From the IMG/VR virus record IMGVR_UViG_3300038441_000779, positions 120,197 through 184,196 of that record: 64,000 nt of DNA; one strand, written 5' to 3'. Positions 44,930 through 50,947 of the stretch are shown in pieces. The position numbers were made by a program, and so were the translations under genes. The DNA is from a virus. The notes under the pieces were generated by a model. It saw nothing but the letters and a program-made list of their open reading frames with translations, was not told where the DNA came from and made no database searches. How positions within the stretch are numbered: the stretch's first letter is position 1; the number at the start of each line of letters is the position of its first letter.

Positions 44930-45931
44930 TTACAGCAGAACGCCGTTAGCGTCGGCACCAGCGCTCATGTCTTTCTGAGGGACATACACGCCCTGGTTGA
45001 TCGACTTGCGCTTGGTCAGCTCATCCAGTTGCTCTTGCAGTTTGGCGGTGGTTTCACCGTGGTCGAACAGCATGTGCAGTTGGGTGATCTCGCCTGGCAG
45101 GACGGTGTTCTTGGCGAAGACGCCAGTGGAACGCACCACCGCACCTGGGAAGGTAGCGCTGATGTTGTCCTTGTTGTCGAACAGGCTGACGGTAGCAACC
45201 GGGGTGGCAGCTTTGTACTTGGTCGGATCATCGTAGAACGAGATGTGCGACAGGACCGGAGGAACACCGTAGAACTTGGAGCAGTTCAGGATGTTGGCCA
45301 GGTCGCTGATATCTTGCTCGTCGTTGTCCTGGCTGGCGAACAGGGAGAACAGGGAGATCTTGTTGATGACCTCTTTGTCGATTTGACCGCGAGTCTTCTC
45401 TGGAATGTTGCGGAACTCCATGTAACCGATGGTGGAGTTCAGGTAGTTCGGCTGAGCCTGGATCGCCATCGACTGTACGGTACGGATGGAGTTTTCCATT
45501 TCGACCTGAGTGGTGTGGTCGGTGATGATTGCCAGTACCACCGAATGGCCGTTCTGCTTCAGCCAGCGGACAACCAGGGTAGCCAGCATGGAGCCCGAAC
45601 CACCGGCGCCGGAGCAGACCACGACGTTGAAGACGCCAGGGGTGTACTTGTTCATGACGCGTTCAACGAACGGCTGAGCTTCAGCGTAGTTGGTCGACTT
45701 GACCTTACCGGAACCCTGGGCCAGTTGTTGTGGATTGCCGGACGCAGGAACACGTTCCAGAGGGATACCCAGTTCTTCGGGCAGACGGTTGTTGCCGGAC
45801 GCATCGAGAGCGACGTAGGAAGCGTTCTTCACGCGATCAGAAGGGCTGCTGGTCTTCAGCAGTTTGGCGATGTTGATACCAGCGCCGCCACAGACGATGA
45901 AGTTCAGTTCTTGCTTAGCAGTCATATCCAT
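44930..45931 (-). CDS. phuZ: PhuZ, phage tubulin/FtsZ-like GTPase (333 aa)
   Basis: The tubulin-family GTP loops are present: CGGAGINIAKLL near the N-terminus (residues 14-25) and the signature CSGAGGSGSM at 106-115, the GGGTG(S/T)G equivalent. The length is close to known phage tubulins (about 315-340 residues). PhuZ filaments form a bipolar spindle that centres the phage nucleus and carries capsids to it. Codon bias is strong. Start ATG 45931 (or 45925, two codons later). Its own terminator follows, and an exact TATATTAC box lies 67 nt upstream, consistent with early transcription by the virion polymerase. The C-terminal tail needed for polymerisation in relatives is not obviously acidic here. 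Confidence 0.9.
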   Translation of the reverse strand: MDMTAKQELNFIVCGGAGINIAKLLKTSSPSDRVKNASYVALDASGNNRLPEELGIPLERVPASGNPQQLAQGSGKVKSTNYAEAQPFVERVMNKYTPGVFNVVVCSGAGGSGSMLATLVVRWLKQNGHSVVLAIITDHTTQVEMENSIRTVQSMAIQAQPNYLNSTIGYMEFRNIPEKTRGQIDKEVINKISLFSLFASQDNDEQDISDLANILNCSKFYGVPPVLSHISFYDDPTKYKAATPVATVSLFDNKDNISATFPGAVVRSTGVFAKNTVLPGEITQLHMLFDHGETTAKLQEQLDELTKRKSINQGVYVPQKDMSAGADANGVLL

Positions 45932-45995
45932 ACTCTCTTCTACAATTGGTATTACGAAACTGTGGTGAGCAAATCATTTGTGATCTACTACGCCT

Positions 45996-46018
45996 AAGTA
46001 ATATAGTTCCAAAAAGTT
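45996..46018 (-). promoter_or_regulatory. Early-promoter-like element upstream of phuZ
   Basis: Minus-strand CTTTTTGGAACTATATTACT contains an exact TATATTAC (45998-46005), the core reported for phiKZ early promoters, 67 nt before the phuZ ATG. Confidence 0.6.
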
Positions 46019-46069
46019 ATTGGGCTACATAACTTGGGCTCTTAGTGAAAATGCAAAAAAGAAAAGACC

Positions 46070-46101
46070 CTACCTTATCCCCTATTAAAGGAATAAGGTA
46101 G
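46070..46101 (-). terminator. Terminator at the end of the tRNA/ncRNA region
   Basis: CTACCTTATCCCC and GGAATAAGGTAG form an 11-12 bp stem around ATTAAA. On the minus strand it is followed by GGTCTTTTCTTTTTTGC, a T-run. It would end the minus-strand tRNA transcript. Confidence 0.75.
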
Positions 46102-46563
46102 GCACCAAGTGGTGTCGGTAAAAGCATGAGTACCAAAGACCGACACCAAGATAGGAACCCCCTTCCCTGATGAATTAAGCCGAACCCTAAAACGACTAAG
46201 TTCGGTCTTCAGTATAACATGTTTCCATAGTTGCAAAAAAATAAAGAATAGGCCCCACCCAATACTCCTAGACCAACTGTCAATGACGGCTGGGATCAGA
46301 GTATTAGATGAGGGGAGGTTTTCAGTGGCTGCCCTTACGGGGTCGCCCAACCAGTGCAACGAGGCAGACGAAAATACTGGTTGTTGCTTAAGGACCTCCT
46401 AACCTAAGCTGGAGCAGCGCAGCAGGTCGAAGATAAAGCAAGGATGGCATCCCCTCAAAGTCATACTGCCGGCCAGGCTGCCTGAACTAAACGAGAGGAT
46501 ACCTGATGAACAAGCAATGGGGTGTGCTTATTCACCTACACGGCCGCTAGACCATGTTTGGAG
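46102..46563 (-). other. Structured region without convincing genes
   Basis: No credible protein gene. Several inverted repeats suggest RNA structure. GGTGTCGGT ... ACCGACACC spans 46112-46148. GCCGAACC ... ACTAAGTTCGGT is near 46168-46206. AATACTC ... GAGTATT with outer CCCC/GGGG arms spans 46253-46316, followed on the minus strand by a T-rich run (46235-46248) that makes it terminator-like. GGAGGT ... ACCTCC encloses 46313-46399. The elements may be processed leaders or small RNAs of the minus-strand tRNA transcript; none matches a family I know. Confidence 0.4.
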
Positions 46564-46647
46564 GGGAGCTGGTCGGACTCGAACCGACGACCTATGGGTG
46601 AGGGACTAGTATCACCCACCGCGCTAACCAACTGCGCTACAACTCCC
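46564..46647 (-). tRNA. tRNA-like gene with enlarged anticodon arm (identity unclear)
   Basis: 84 nt. The acceptor is GGGAGTTG with CAGCTCCC. The D-arm GCGC/GCGC encloses AGTTGGTTA. The canonical T-arm is GTCGG-TTCGAGT-CCGAC. Between the D-arm and AGGTC, the anticodon arm reads GTGGGTGA, loop TACTAGTCCC, TCACCCAT: either an 8-bp stem with a 10-nt loop or a 5-bp stem with a 16-nt loop. A normal tRNA has a 5-bp stem and a 7-nt loop. The anticodon cannot be read with confidence (GAU or CUA are candidates). CCA is not encoded. Confidence 0.6.
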
Positions 46648-46652
46648 ACATT

Positions 46653-46728
46653 TGGCTCCGTAACCAGGACTCGAACCTGGGACCCACGCATTAACAGTGC
46701 GTTGCTCTACCGACTGAGCTATCACGGA
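46653..46728 (-). tRNA. tRNA-Asn (GUU)
   Basis: 76 nt with encoded CCA. The acceptor is TCCGTGA/TTACGGA, the D-arm GCTC/GAGC, and the anticodon arm ACGCA-CTGTTAA-TGCGT reads GTT. The T-arm CCAGG-TTCGAGT-CCTGG is canonical. Lies 5 nt from the preceding tRNA-like gene, in the same orientation. Confidence 0.95.
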
Positions 46729-46737
46729 AGAAATCTT

Positions 46738-46803
46738 GACGGTCCAATTCGGACTTTTACCGCACTTACACAAGAGCTTGCGGCTCAAGGGAGCCCGACC
46801 GTC
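46738..46803 (-). ncRNA. tRNA-shaped element with perfect 7-bp closing stem
   Basis: 66 nt closed by GACGGTC/GACCGTC. Inside are a D-arm-like hairpin GGCTC-CCTT-GAGCC and an anticodon-arm-like hairpin CCGCA with TGCGG around a 14-nt loop. A final AGTCC-GAATT-GGAC hairpin competes with the closing stem. There is no canonical T-loop. It sits between tRNA-Asn and tRNA-Trp. It may be a decayed tRNA, a processed spacer, or a deliberate structure; it is not called a functional tRNA here. Confidence 0.4.
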
Positions 46804-46867
46804 CGGGCGCCGAGTGCTTTCTTTACCTACCAGGGTTCCTTGATCAATGGTCCTTTGTAAGTTAATG

Positions 46868-46943
46868 TGGCAGTCCAGTCAGGAGTCGAACCTGAAACCT
46901 ACGGCTTTGGAGGCCGTTGCTCTGCCAGTTGAGCTACTGAACC
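46868..46943 (-). tRNA. tRNA-Trp (CCA)
   Basis: 76 nt with encoded CCA. The acceptor GGTTCAG/CTGGACT includes G-U pairs. The anticodon arm is ACGGC-CTCCAAA-GCCGT and reads CCA. The T-arm is TCAGG-TTCGACT-CCTGA. Canonical throughout. Confidence 0.94.
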
Positions 46944-47025
46944 AAATAGGTCCTTCCCGGGAGGGAAGGAAGGGTGCAACCGGGTTTCCTGCTTCAGTGT
47001 ATATTTCTTTACAAACCTTTTAGCT

Positions 47026-47109
47026 GGGGGAGGTGGATTTCGGACCCTACCACCATTTCACACGGTACTAGAAAATTCCCGTGTGGAGTTTAAGCTTAAC
47101 TTACCCCCC
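47026..47109 (-). ncRNA. Cloverleaf-like RNA with oversized loops
   Basis: 84 nt closed by GGGGGG/CCCCC. It holds three internal hairpins in tRNA order: AGTT-AAGCTTA-AACT (4 bp), CACACGG around a 13-nt loop to CCGTGTG (7 bp), and GGTGG around the 13-nt loop TAGGGTCCGAAAT to CCACC (5 bp). The D-loop lacks GG and the T-loop is not TTCGAAT. The shape is tRNA, but the loops are not. A related T-arm-like hairpin recurs near 47510. Confidence 0.45.
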
Positions 47110-47224
47110 GTTTACACTGACGCGATTGCGGCGAGCCGACCTGACCGTCGGCTAATACCAGGATAAAGATCCCGGTTCGTTGCGGCTGTAGGAAGCCGTT
47201 GAGAAACCTACAGTCGGAACAAGA

Positions 47225-47364
47225 CAGAGAGTGCACGATTCGAACGTGCGGACCCACATCCCGTAAGTTGCAGATAATGGGTACATCCGGTTTCTACGCC
47301 CCAACCACGCCGTGGCTAGGTTAAGCGTACCACCAGACTCCTTAAACCACTCGGACAACTCTCT
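47225..47364 (-). tRNA. tRNA-like gene of the class II type with about 50 nt extra
   Basis: 140 nt. The acceptor AGAGAGT/ACTCTCT is perfect with discriminator G. The D-arm TGTCCGAGTGGTTTAAGGA is typical of Ser/Leu tRNAs. The T-arm GCACG-TTCGAAT-CGTGC is canonical. A Ser/Leu tRNA would be about 87 nt. Here the anticodon/variable part is about 50 nt longer, and no standard anticodon arm is evident (TCTGG/CCGGA or GTGG/CCAC stems are possible). This could be an inserted intron-like segment, a giant variable arm, or a damaged gene. Confidence 0.55.
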
Positions 47365-47370
47365 AGAATA

Positions 47371-47447
47371 TGGCGCGACCAGAGGGACTCGAACCCTCGA
47401 CCATCCGCGTGACAGGCGGATATTCTAACCGGCTGAACTATGGCCGC
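47371..47447 (-). tRNA. tRNA-Asp (GUC)
   Basis: 77 nt with encoded CCA. The acceptor is GCGGCCA/TGGTCGC. The anticodon arm is TCCGC-CTGTCAC-GCGGA and reads GTC. The T-arm is GAGGG-TTCGAGT-CCCTC. Canonical, and 6 nt upstream of the class II-like element in transcription order. Confidence 0.95.
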
Positions 47448-47848
47448 GAAAAACTGCTTTGTTACATATGATACAAACACCGAGTAAAAAGTTAAGGAGG
47501 GGTGGATTCGGATTGTTACACCCTAGCCCGTCCCCTCCTGTCCTCTGGATCACGTAAACGAGGTGCACCTCCGATACGTGTAAAGAGCCGCCTCAATAAG
47601 CTTGTTAGGATCCGGGCCTGCATCCTTGGGAGGACGGAGGGGCGGAAACGAGCAAGGGTAAGCTTATCGTGACTAAGGGCGTTTGACATGGCCCCCATAG
47701 GTTTAGCTTAGAGAAACTTGTCATCGTAACTCATCGCATCATAGCAATCCGGCTCCACCTTAAGGTTCCGGATGATCTCTCAAGGAGATTCGGTTTAGGT
47801 GTCGAGAAAGCACACCTGTTGTATATAATGGAATTATGCAGTAACCAA
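47448..47848. other. Region without recognised genes, several hairpins
   Basis: About 400 nt at the head of the tRNA transcript. GGAGGGG with CCCCTCC (near 47496-47538) encloses a T-arm-like hairpin resembling that at 47026-47109 (TCCGAAT preceding CCACC on the minus strand). AAGCTTA appears twice (near 47600 and 47657), and GGTGCACC is at 47562-47569. A promoter for the minus-strand RNAs should be here; TGTATATAATGG at 47820-47831 is AT-rich but on the plus strand. No protein gene is convincing. Confidence 0.35.
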
Positions 47849-48619
47849 TTAATTTTTTCTGGTCATCGGCATTATGCTCCAGGTACCATTTTCTTGACTT
47901 AATGAAAAAGCTGTACAGTCGCTATAGGAAATCAGCTGACATCCAGCCTGCACAGTTCTGAGTTCGTAGTAATCGAACTCACCGACGCCCAGCTTAAAAA
48001 TGGGCTTAAACCCGTCTGTAGTGATAAGCCCGTAAATAACACCGGCGGCATGCAGTGTTCCGAGTAAACCATTGTGTCGCGGTTTCTCGGTTATGTGTAG
48101 CCAGTACGGTCCTTTTGAGATAAACTCGGCTTCGGTTATTGCGGTCATTACAGAACGGATTACTTCATGGTGTTGCTCAGTGAGGCCACTTCTGTTTGGT
48201 ATGTTGAAGAATGTCTGTGGTTCGCTACCCTGGATAGACCCGCCATGCAACACACTGCGCATCTCCTCGGACATCCCAGGATAACGGAATGCGGGATCGC
48301 GGTCTTCAGGTTTAACTCCAAAAGCTTCACGGAGTGGCTGCATGACCGTCTCTGTTGCTTGTGCGGCAGCTACAGCCCTGGGGATGCCTGTCTCCAGTTC
48401 GTGCAGCGTACGGTCGAGCAACAACACCCCTTGGTCGTTGAGAACGATTACGTCACCATCGATGTTGACGTGCCGGCTTTTGTAATCACCCAAAGCCTCT
48501 ACAACCAAACGTGGCGAACCATTTTCGTTTTTAGGGTATACCCCGAACTGTACCGCCCCGTCAAAGGTAATGATCTTGACCCCTAAATCCGGTCTGATAA
48601 CCTTTACGATAATGCCCAT
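47849..48619 (-). CDS. Hypothetical protein; N-terminus related to the upstream gene (256 aa)
   Basis: ATG 48619 overlaps the stop of the upstream gene (TAATG). The first 65 residues (MGIIVKVIRPDLGVKIITFD) align by eye with the whole 77-residue upstream protein (MGLIIKIHRADNSLERVIVK), including the later VDFEG/VNIDGD and LYSDTG/LNDQG stretches, so this is a duplicated small domain plus about 190 further residues. The extension contains HITEKPRHNG and a hydrophobic AAGVIYGLITT. No known family. Less optimised codons suggest an accessory gene. Confidence 0.7.
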   Translation of the reverse strand: MGIIVKVIRPDLGVKIITFDGAVQFGVYPKNENGSPRLVVEALGDYKSRHVNIDGDVIVLNDQGVLLLDRTLHELETGIPRAVAAAQATETVMQPLREAFGVKPEDRDPAFRYPGMSEEMRSVLHGGSIQGSEPQTFFNIPNRSGLTEQHHEVIRSVMTAITEAEFISKGPYWLHITEKPRHNGLLGTLHAAGVIYGLITTDGFKPIFKLGVGEFDYYELRTVQAGCQLISYSDCTAFSLSQENGTWSIMPMTRKN

Positions 48620-48852
48620 TATCGCCCAGCCCCTTTCACATGATCTGAGTGAGTGGTGCCCAGGTGCGTGCCGGTATCACTGTACAGTTCTACCCGACCT
48701 TCGAAGTCCACGTCGGATTTTTCATCCTTGTTGAAACGCATAAACGGTTTGTGACCAGCGCCTTTGTGGAAAATCACATCCACACAACCTTCTTTGACGA
48801 TAACTCGTTCCAGGCTGTTGTCTGCCCGATGAATCTTGATAATCAAACCCAT
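48619..48852 (-). CDS. Small hypothetical protein, paralogue of the next gene's N-terminus (77 aa)
   Basis: ATG 48852 follows the ribosome site GAGGAGAGTAGTC. A compact beta-rich domain by appearance, beginning MGLIIKIHRADNSLERVI and ending GTTHSDHVKGAGR. Translationally coupled to the gene at 47849, whose first 65 residues look like a second copy. Function unknown; the pair probably arose by duplication followed by fusion to a new domain. Confidence 0.68.
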   Translation of the reverse strand: MGLIIKIHRADNSLERVIVKEGCVDVIFHKGAGHKPFMRFNKDEKSDVDFEGRVELYSDTGTHLGTTHSDHVKGAGR

Positions 48853-48887
48853 GACTACTCTCCTCGAAATACTAAAATGCGCTATAA

Positions 48888-48918
48888 TACCCTACCTACC
48901 GCAGTGGTAGGTAGGGTA
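48888..48918 (-). terminator. Terminator after the Ntn-hydrolase gene
   Basis: TACCCTACCTACC, loop GCAGT, GGTAGGTAGGGTA; a perfect 13-bp stem between the stop at 48935 and the ATG at 48852 on the minus strand. Confidence 0.86.
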
Positions 48919-48934
48919 CCACTAAACGTAGACC

Positions 48935-49552
48935 TTAGGCTGCCTCGCCCTTGGCTTCTTTCTTACCTGGCTTACCTTCGCCCTCGATCTTTTCTTTGGG
49001 CTCTTCCACCTTTGGCTTCAGATGCTCAGGACGCACGCTCGGCGCCGCAGGGATTTCCCCGAGTTCGAAAGTGACCACTTCCCCGCCGCTGAACGCATCC
49101 AGCTTGTTGGCCACCTTGATAGCGCCTGGGGCGTCTTTACCCACCACCATAGCCGCCATGGCGAAACGCATGCCGCTGCCAGCTGCTACCGGAGGAGGCA
49201 TAGGCAACAGGAACTGTTCTTCCCCGCGCTTCTCCTTGTTGGCGTAAACGTTCCAGATGAAGCAGTCGTGCTTCTCGGTGATGATGAATGCTTCGAAGTC
49301 GAGTTCGTCCAGGTGCTCTACCCGGCTCTTGTAGTCGATGCCCTTGCGCAGATGCTCTTTGATGTAATCAACCGACTTGGCCTGACCACACAAAGCAAAA
49401 GCGATTACCTTAACCCCGTTAGCTTCCCAGTACTCAGTAGCATCGTCAGGAGTGTAGATCTTCTTGAAAGCCCCAGGCATCACCATGTTGTGCCCACGAG
49501 TAACCTGAGAATCCGATGACAGTTTCTTCCCGTCAAAAGCTATGGTTGTCAT
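48935..49552 (-). CDS. Proteasome/HslV-like Ntn hydrolase with charged tail (205 aa)
   Basis: The start MTTIAFDGKKLSSDSQVTRG matches the proteasome-beta/HslV pattern TTI.....KV..ASD.QVT. Thr2 would be the nucleophile after Met removal. The D of SSDSQVT (residue 14) and K30/K31 of AFKKIY sit where HslV has its Asp and catalytic Lys33. GSGMRFAMAAMVVG (124-137) is the equivalent of GSGG.YA.AAA. The last 45 residues are Lys/Glu/Pro-rich, unlike HslV. No ATPase partner such as HslU is encoded here. It may be a stand-alone peptidase, or an inactive relative used for assembly. ATG at 49552. Confidence 0.78.
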   Translation of the reverse strand: MTTIAFDGKKLSSDSQVTRGHNMVMPGAFKKIYTPDDATEYWEANGVKVIAFALCGQAKSVDYIKEHLRKGIDYKSRVEHLDELDFEAFIITEKHDCFIWNVYANKEKRGEEQFLLPMPPPVAAGSGMRFAMAAMVVGKDAPGAIKVANKLDAFSGGEVVTFELGEIPAAPSVRPEHLKPKVEEPKEKIEGEGKPGKKEAKGEAA

Positions 49553-49772
49553 TTACGTTGTTTCCTTCCTCGAGTGAACCTGCTGTTTTGTTCAACCTAG
49601 CACAGATAAGCAATAAGATAACCTACTAGATTAAAATTACTTCTCCTAGCTCTACCCCAGTAATGTAGATCCTAAATATTCCTAGGTTGCGTAATAAACC
49701 CTACCCAAGCCCCTCCAGGAGCTAAGGTATATTAAATAATTATTTTCTTAATTTCAAATACATTCTATAAGG

Positions 49773-49792
49773 TGTATGTATGTATGTATGTA
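49773..49792. repeat. Tandem TGTA repeat (5 copies)
   Basis: Five perfect copies of the tetranucleotide TGTA, directly followed by the GGCGC...GCGCC hairpin. The only short tandem array of this kind noticed in the window. Confidence 0.85.
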
Positions 49793-49885
49793 AGGCGCTA
49801 CGCGCCTATGGGTACTATGCTAAAGCATATAGAAGCTAGGTCGTCGTCATCTACAAGTAGAAGACTCCTCGTCTAGACATCCCCC

Positions 49886-49950
49886 CGGAATAGATACTCT
49901 CTTCGTTTCATTCGCCTAGGGGCTCATTCCACTACGTTCGCATCTATTCC
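49886..49950. repeat. Inverted repeat GGAATAGAT ... ATCTATTCC flanked by C-runs
   Basis: The 9-bp arms (49886-49894 and 49942-49950) are perfect and enclose 47 nt. Runs of C flank both sides (CCCCCC before and CCCCCC after). The inner part contains shorter complementary bits (CTCTTCGTTTCATTCG; TAGGGGCTCATTCC). It may fold as an RNA or serve as a protein-binding site. Confidence 0.7.
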
Positions 49951-50001
49951 GTCCCCCCTTCAAAATCTCGAAGGTGAAACGGCAATTAACATAACATATA
50001 T

Positions 50002-50023
50002 AAACCTGGTAAAAATATCTTAC
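50002..50023 (+). promoter_or_regulatory. Promoter-like AT-rich element upstream of the 50090 operon
   Basis: AAACCTGG then TAAAAATATCTTAC, preceded by ACATATAT, 67 nt before ATG 50090. Shares AAACCT with the minus-strand elements near 25.0, 30.0 and 38.7 kb. Confidence 0.4.
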
Positions 50024-50089
50024 TTACTAGCTAGGGGTAACACCCTGGTTAGTAGGGGATGCTATAGGCCGTCTTAAAGGTAACTAGAC

Positions 50090-50938
50090 ATGAACGCAGT
50101 TCAATATGCAATTAACCGCTTGTTCGGTAGTGACATCGATGACTACCTGCTCAAGCTAGCCTTTGAGAAGAACCCCAACACTAACTGGTCTGGTAACTGG
50201 TACAACACAGTTAACGCTACCACGGTAGAACAAGGAGTCCTCGAAAAGGTTATCCACCGTACTGTACTCCCTGCGTGTAACGCTCGGGGTGGTAAGACTG
50301 AATACATCGACTTGAGCGGTAGCCGTATCCGTGACCTGGGTAACGGCTGTGTTGAAGTCAACGTACCAGATATCGTTACTGGTGGTCGCAAGATCATTTC
50401 GGTAGCGGAAGTGTATCTGGGAAGCATGACCTCGGCTACTGGTATGCTGGGGGTAGGCATCAACGACTCGGCTCTCTGTGGCCAGGGTTCGATCTCGGAC
50501 ATGACCCAAAGCTTGCTGGACAGTATCTCGCCTAGCCGGACCATGCCGATCACCTACACCAACCTGCACATGACCGGGCACAACTGCTTTGTTATCTTCG
50601 GGCTGAACACCGGCACGTTCTCCATGTCGGCTAAAATGACTTTGGAGTACGACGAAGGCCTAAGCAGTATCTCTACTCGTCACCATGAGCTCTTTGCTGA
50701 CTTGGTAGAACTCGCTGTTAAAGCGTACATCTTCCGCACCTGCCGTCGCCCTACCAGCGAAGCTATCAAGCGTAGTGGTGTTTCCTTGGATGACATCAAG
50801 GACGACATCTCCAACTACCGTGACTCCTGGGAGCAGTACAAGGAGATGGTCAAAACTACCTGGACCCAGGCTATGGCTTGGAGCGACCGCCTGAACGTGA
50901 CTAACACTATCAGGTCGTCTGTCCCTCGCCGTATGTAA
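50090..50938 (+). CDS. Probable virion or head-tail protein (282 aa)
   Basis: ATG 50090 with AAAGGTAA upstream. The first two thirds look beta-rich (GGKTEYIDLSGSRIRDL, then VNVPDIVTGGRKIISV), and the C-terminal third is helical. No enzyme motif or membrane segment. Followed after 9 nt by the 441-residue gene and then a 97-residue gene, all ending at a terminator shared with terminase. Next to terminase one expects head, neck or assembly genes, so a structural role is plausible. Confidence 0.65.
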   Translation: MNAVQYAINRLFGSDIDDYLLKLAFEKNPNTNWSGNWYNTVNATTVEQGVLEKVIHRTVLPACNARGGKTEYIDLSGSRIRDLGNGCVEVNVPDIVTGGRKIISVAEVYLGSMTSATGMLGVGINDSALCGQGSISDMTQSLLDSISPSRTMPITYTNLHMTGHNCFVIFGLNTGTFSMSAKMTLEYDEGLSSISTRHHELFADLVELAVKAYIFRTCRRPTSEAIKRSGVSLDDIKDDISNYRDSWEQYKEMVKTTWTQAMAWSDRLNVTNTIRSSVPRRM

Positions 50939-50947
50939 GGAACTACC

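Larger units (their letters stand above)
49553..50089. other. 537-nt non-coding region rich in repeats and hairpins
   Basis: Divergent gap between the Ntn-hydrolase (-) and the plus-strand operon at 50090; no protein gene seen. It is AT-rich at 49.6-49.77 kb. Then come five tandem TGTA units, hairpins GGCGC-TAC-GCGCC and CTATGC-TAA-AGCATAG, and the long inverted repeat at 49886-49950. An AT-rich promoter-like stretch stands near 50000. This is the largest gene-free non-tRNA gap in the window. It could be a replication origin, a structured RNA gene, or a complex regulatory region; the sequence does not decide. Confidence 0.5.

Noticed and set aside
46522-46860. 112-residue plus-strand frame in the tRNA region
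   Set aside because: It reads through the complements of tRNA genes (typical DSNRRP and TRTWDP strings), a well-known false ORF pattern.
47152-47698. Short minus-strand frames of 60-68 codons in the tRNA region
   Set aside because: They overlap tRNA-like elements, lack ribosome sites and have random composition.
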